Positions 63,671 through 64,000 of a DNA stretch of 64,000 nucleotides are shown here, piece after piece (the stretch's first letter is position 1; each line of letters opens with the position of its first letter). The DNA comes from Caulobacter soli (GTDB taxonomy: Bacteria; Pseudomonadota; Alphaproteobacteria; Caulobacterales; Caulobacteraceae). The translations under genes and the position numbers were made by a program. The stretch lies in contig NZ_CP049199.1 of assembly GCF_011045195.1 (NCBI RefSeq), forward strand, positions 2,232,001-2,296,000, written 5' to 3'. A model generated the notes under the pieces. The model searched no databases, was not told the DNA's origin, and worked only from the letters and a program-made list of their open reading frames with translations.

Positions 63671-64000
63671 ATGGCGCCGACGACCGGCCTGCAGGATGTC
63701 TCGACGCGCGCCGGGAGCGCGAAGTCGGGTCGTTCCCTGCATGTGGCCATCATCATGGACGGCAATGGCCGATGGGCGAAGCGGCGGAACCTGCCGCGCG
63801 TCCTGGGTCATCGCGCCGGCGTCAACGCCCTGAAGCGGACCGTCGAAGGCGCCGCGGCCCTGGGCGTGGGCGTGATGACGGTGTTCGGCTTCTCGACCGA
63901 GAACTGGAGCCGGCCGCCGCAGGAAGTGTCGGAGCTGATGGGCCTGCTGAAGGCCTATCTGGAGTCCGATCTCGAGCGCCTAGCCCGCGAAGGCGTGAAG
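63671..64000 (+). CDS. uppS: Isoprenyl transferase (undecaprenyl diphosphate synthase), 3' end outside the window
   Basis: The first 110 codons are present. The cis-prenyltransferase signature [20 protein letters not shown] contains the catalytic aspartate, followed by [14 protein letters not shown] and [13 protein letters not shown]. The enzyme builds the C55 lipid carrier for peptidoglycan and other cell-wall polymers. The first 23 residues are a variable lead. It follows frr by 44 bases in the conserved order frr-uppS, with cdsA expected downstream outside the window. Confidence 0.95.
   Translation, partial: MAPTTGLQDVSTRAGSAKSGRSLHVAIIMDGNGRWAKRRNLPRVLGHRAGVNALKRTVEGAAALGVGVMTVFGFSTENWSRPPQEVSELMGLLKAYLESDLERLAREGVK

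Overview
The window is a high-GC chromosomal segment from an alphaproteobacterium, most likely the genus Caulobacter or a close relative. The evidence is gene content and order: tRNA-Leu, tig, clpP, an oppositely oriented HAD phosphatase, clpX, lon and hup; a complete nuoA-N operon running into birA, coaX, rnj and mce; then proS, lolC, lolD and dnaE; then rpsB, tsf, pyrH, frr and uppS. A short-form ProS without an editing insert, a UrcA-family protein and strong GC bias in codon position three also fit. Genus is inferred from remembered synteny, not from a search. No phage, transposon, plasmid or CRISPR signature is visible.

Layout. 1-9.3 kb: the end of a chemoreceptor gene, an HI0933-type flavoprotein, a DEAD-box helicase with a DbpA RNA-binding domain, a UrcA-family protein, parE, a Kazal-type lipoprotein and a Tat-exported monooxygenase-like protein. 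9.3-14.2 kb: the glnB-glnA nitrogen operon (minus strand), a histidine phosphatase, the NAD(P)HX repair enzyme nnr, an unlisted 58-aa ORF and tRNA-Leu. 14.4-22.7 kb: the protein quality-control cluster (tig, clpP, cicA-like HAD, clpX, lon, hup) and tRNA-Val. A heat-shock-type promoter is visible upstream of lon. 22.7-28.3 kb is the least conserved part: two divergent glycosyltransferases, a luciferase-like oxidoreductase, a ZnF-UBP protein beside an unrecognised 332-aa protein ending in Arg-Arg-Gly-Gly, and two identical tRNA-Asp genes.

28.4-44.1 kb holds the complete complex I operon. Four extra small genes sit inside it with start/stop overlaps: an NTF2-like protein between nuoD and nuoE, two small membrane proteins between nuoE and nuoF, and a small lipoprotein between nuoH and nuoI. 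The transcript probably continues through birA, coaX and rnj to a rhomboid protease. After mce and a DUF1467-like gene comes a hairpin-rich non-coding leader, then proS-lolC-lolD.

52.5-60 kb: a nucleoside hydrolase, a 29-aa membrane peptide, dnaE, an AAA-type kinase whose 3' end appears lost in a GC-rich inverted-repeat stretch, a GFA-family protein, a second HAD-IB phosphatase and an acetyltransferase. 60.1-64 kb: rpsB, tsf, pyrH, frr and the start of uppS, separated by strong hairpins.

Nothing here proves a new system. The observations most worth testing are the ZnF-UBP gene beside an RRGG-tailed protein, the accessory genes in the nuo operon, and the structured leader before proS.
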